Origin: Patagioenas fasciata
Lineage: Eukaryota > Chordata > Aves > Columbiformes > Columbidae
Direction of reading: 5' to 3'
NCBI RefSeq assembly: GCF_037038585.1
Contig: NC_092526.1
Location: forward strand, 38,267,501-38,331,500
Length of the DNA: 64,000 bases
The notes under the pieces were generated by a model. That model was not told the origin of the DNA and did no database searches. It saw only the letters and a list, made by a program, of their open reading frames with translations. Shown in pieces: positions 61,244-64,000 of this stretch. Numbering within the stretch: position 1 is the first letter of the stretch; each line of letters starts with the position of its first letter. The translations under genes and the position numbers were made by a program.

Positions 61244-64000
61244 TCATTCTGATGCTTGTTATTAGACTTGCAAAGTTTCAAGATAAGTGCTGAGGGCACA
61301 GCCTGCGCACAAGTTTTGTTCCTGTCTCTGGCACTGAACAGAAAGTCTAACTTGGACCCAAGGAAAATTTTGTCAAAAATGTTTTAATTGCTGCGTGTTT
61401 GCATGCACACCCGCACATATGGACTGAGTTTTTTAAGAAAATTATCATTCTATGTATGAACTTTCTGGCCAATTCTAATTACATGAAGGTGACTAATAGG
61501 ACCGATTCGCCCACCACTGGAAAGTGGGAGCTGTGTAGTCATGCGTACCCAAGGGAACAAATTAGGGCAGGAACCAAAGAGAACTCTGCATGACTTGTAA
61601 AATGTCTTGATTTGAGATTTTGCTGGGGTATTCTCTTTAAACGCTTTATGATTACAAAAATGCCATGGTATCTCTAGTGATCACATATCAACAGAGCATC
61701 AGTTTCGTGTTGAAGAAACTGAAAACAGCATTTCAGCAAAACATGGAAATATTTTCTAGCAACTAGACCGAAACTAGCAACACTTCATTTTTCAGATAAT
61801 TTATAGATTTTATTTCAGAACAGAGTCAAGACAATGTATTTCTGAAGGAGTGGCAAGTTTTTTTTCAGGAGTTTTTATTATAATAAAGTATAGGTTTAGG
61901 TAGCATGGAAGATCTTCAGGTATGCTCAATATAGAGCTATGGATATTTCATATGTATATTTCAATATTACTATAATTGTATATGTTTAGTAGATTTAGAT
62001 CCTAATTCTACCTTCCCACACCACCTGCTTCATATAAAACAAGTTATTTCCAGCTTCTCCTCTTCCACTTCTGTTGCAGGCACAGCTTTCTGCAACACTT
62101 AAACACTTCACTGAATATTACCCTATTGTTGCTATTGTATGACGAGTAAGATTTTGTGATTTATTCGTGAGTTTAAAGCCACATGAACAAGCTTTCAGTG
62201 CGAGTCTGAGTAGTTAGCTACAATGTCAATGCTTTTAATCCATATACTGGCCTCCAGAATCATTAAATCCATAGAGTAAAGAAAGGATTAAGTTAAAAGG
62301 AAGTTGGAAGGATTCTGTTGAGTCCAACCGGCAGTATCTAAAGTTCTGTTTGTCATAATAATCAATTTAACTTGGAATCATATAAGGGCAACTACTTAGA
62401 GCATAAAAGGAATTATAATCAGAAAAAAAACTAGGTAGACTACTTGTTGAAAAATAGTTGTTCCTTCATTAGCCACTCAAATGTCCTAATTAACATAGAA
62501 TGCTTTATTTTAAGGTGAGAAAGGAAGATCAACACAATAGTTTCTGCTACATTTGGCCTCATCTGGATTTTGTGATTTTAAAGCTTCATTATCTTTTTCT
62601 TTACTGATGAGAATAACTAGTTCTATATTCACTGTTTGACAAACTAGGAAGTTGACTAAAAAATAATGTTGTGTTTTGCAAACAGTTTTTTTTAATTGTA
62701 AATTTAATATAGTTGAAGTATATTTTAAAGTGAAACACTATTTCAAAGAAGTCAAGGTATTACATTTGAAATACCAACATATTTCTTTTTTTCAGAATTT
62801 TTCTATACACACAAATTTGCAAAAACAGATATAGACGAAGTGTTTAATGTGAGCAGCTTATCAATGAAGGAGGGATTCAATACAAATACTTGATCAGTCT
62901 AGAGCAGACCTAACTCCTGAATGTTTCTTGTTCTGCATGTTAGAAAGTAACACCAAAAATATCCGTGTTGCCACATCAAAACTGACTTTTTGGGGGAGCT
63001 GGTCCTATGGAGCATCCAGCACTGAAAAACAAAAGAGGAGTAAAGCATCGTGACTACGCTGCTTCCAGGAACCAGAAGGCAAATGCTTAAGGTGTCTTTC
63101 CAACTGAGGCGTCTGAAACCTGAGAATGAAACAATTTTGTCCGCTCCCATGGAAGAACCACAACTTCATTGTGGTCAGTGGTAGCAGAGCAACTGCTGTA
63201 TTTATTAAGAGTATACGGAAGGCTGCTCGCTCTTAATCACAAAATGCAAAGTAAAAACATGAGAAACAATAATGGAAGTTAATCTGAAAATTACAGTATA
63301 AATGATGACGTTAATGTGAAGAATTTTTACACCGGATATATGCCTGTGGCTTACATATGGGAGGGGGAGTAACATGAGTTTGGAACCTGTTGGTAAAATC
63401 GTTATAATGGCATTATACTATTGCAGAGAGACAAAGAGATAAAAGAGCTTAAAAGATGTTTCATCTTAATGAGAGAGTACTATAAAAAGTAGACAAATAG
63501 TCATAAAATATGATATAATGAATTAGTTTGGCATTATAAAAGAAAGGAAAATATTATTAATTTGTGAAGCAGACAGTCATCTTTGCTACAGAATTAAAAG
63601 TGAGAGAGCTCTTCTAAGTGCTACCCACGCGATGTAACACCTCACCAAAGCTCAACTATGAAACCAGCTTGTTCTGCTGATTACTGCTGTTCTAGCCATC
63701 TTTCCTGCATGTAAAACATTAAGTCAGCCAGTTATGAAGCTATCAAATGTTTCCAGAGTGTCACTTACCAGAAGGATTTTAGAACTTACAGAGAAATGAA
63801 CTGTTTTGCTTTCTGATCTTGATTAAGTGCTGCTAACATACTACATTTTGTGACAGTTTCAAATGCGGATTATTTTTGGTTCTTGTTTCAACCCCCAAGT
63901 ATTTCTACAATTTTTGTCCACCTCATTGCATCTAAATTTTTAATCTGTAGGATGCAGATCAGTTAGAGAAGGTTTTGCGTTTCCATAGTACTGCCTGACG
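61244..64000. other. No gene recognised
   Basis: Very AT-rich. CTLA4, the expected next gene in this direction and on the minus strand, was looked for through its MYPPPY loop and YVKM tail and is not seen. Confidence 0.55.

Overview
This window looks like vertebrate nuclear DNA, most probably from a bird. It is AT-rich, almost entirely non-coding, and carries many CR1-type LINE fragments whose 3' ends read like the avian CR1 tail (gattctgtgattct and variants). The one gene I can support is split into exons with canonical GT/AG borders. The species cannot be fixed from the sequence alone. No bacterial-type operon, CRISPR array, tRNA, rRNA or intact retrovirus was seen.

The gene is ICOS, the inducible T-cell costimulator of the CD28 family. 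It lies on the minus strand, with coding exons at 49005-48948, 42462-42124, 40915-40803 and 40191-40102. The exons join in frame (phases 1, 1, 0) into a 199-residue protein, the same length as human ICOS. It has a signal peptide, one IgV-like domain with an FLPPPY ligand loop, a cysteine-rich transmembrane segment and a short tail with a YMPM motif. The predicted protein lacks the canonical B-strand cysteine of the IgV fold (Phe42), has an additional cysteine just after the ligand loop, and has one membrane-proximal cysteine where human ICOS has two. An ETS-RUNX composite motif lies about 70 bases upstream of the start codon.

Positions 1 to about 39.7 kb, downstream of ICOS, contain no gene I recognise. 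This stretch holds old and younger CR1 copies, two small tandem duplications, a perfect 12-bp inverted repeat, one exon-like segment (16090-16197) and chance-level ORFs. ICOS intron 1 (6.5 kb) carries a perfect 30-unit GGGAA microsatellite.

Upstream of ICOS (49-64 kb) there are more CR1 copies and an isolated CpG island at about 55.2-55.6 kb with an E2F-type motif. On the plus strand it is followed by two exon-like segments, 59538-59679 and 61124 onward. These join in frame and end at a stop codon followed by AATAAA at 61238. This could be an undescribed transcription unit, coding or long non-coding, between ICOS and its expected neighbour CTLA4, which is not in the window. It is the least explained structure here and remains an inference from splice-site and promoter signals only.
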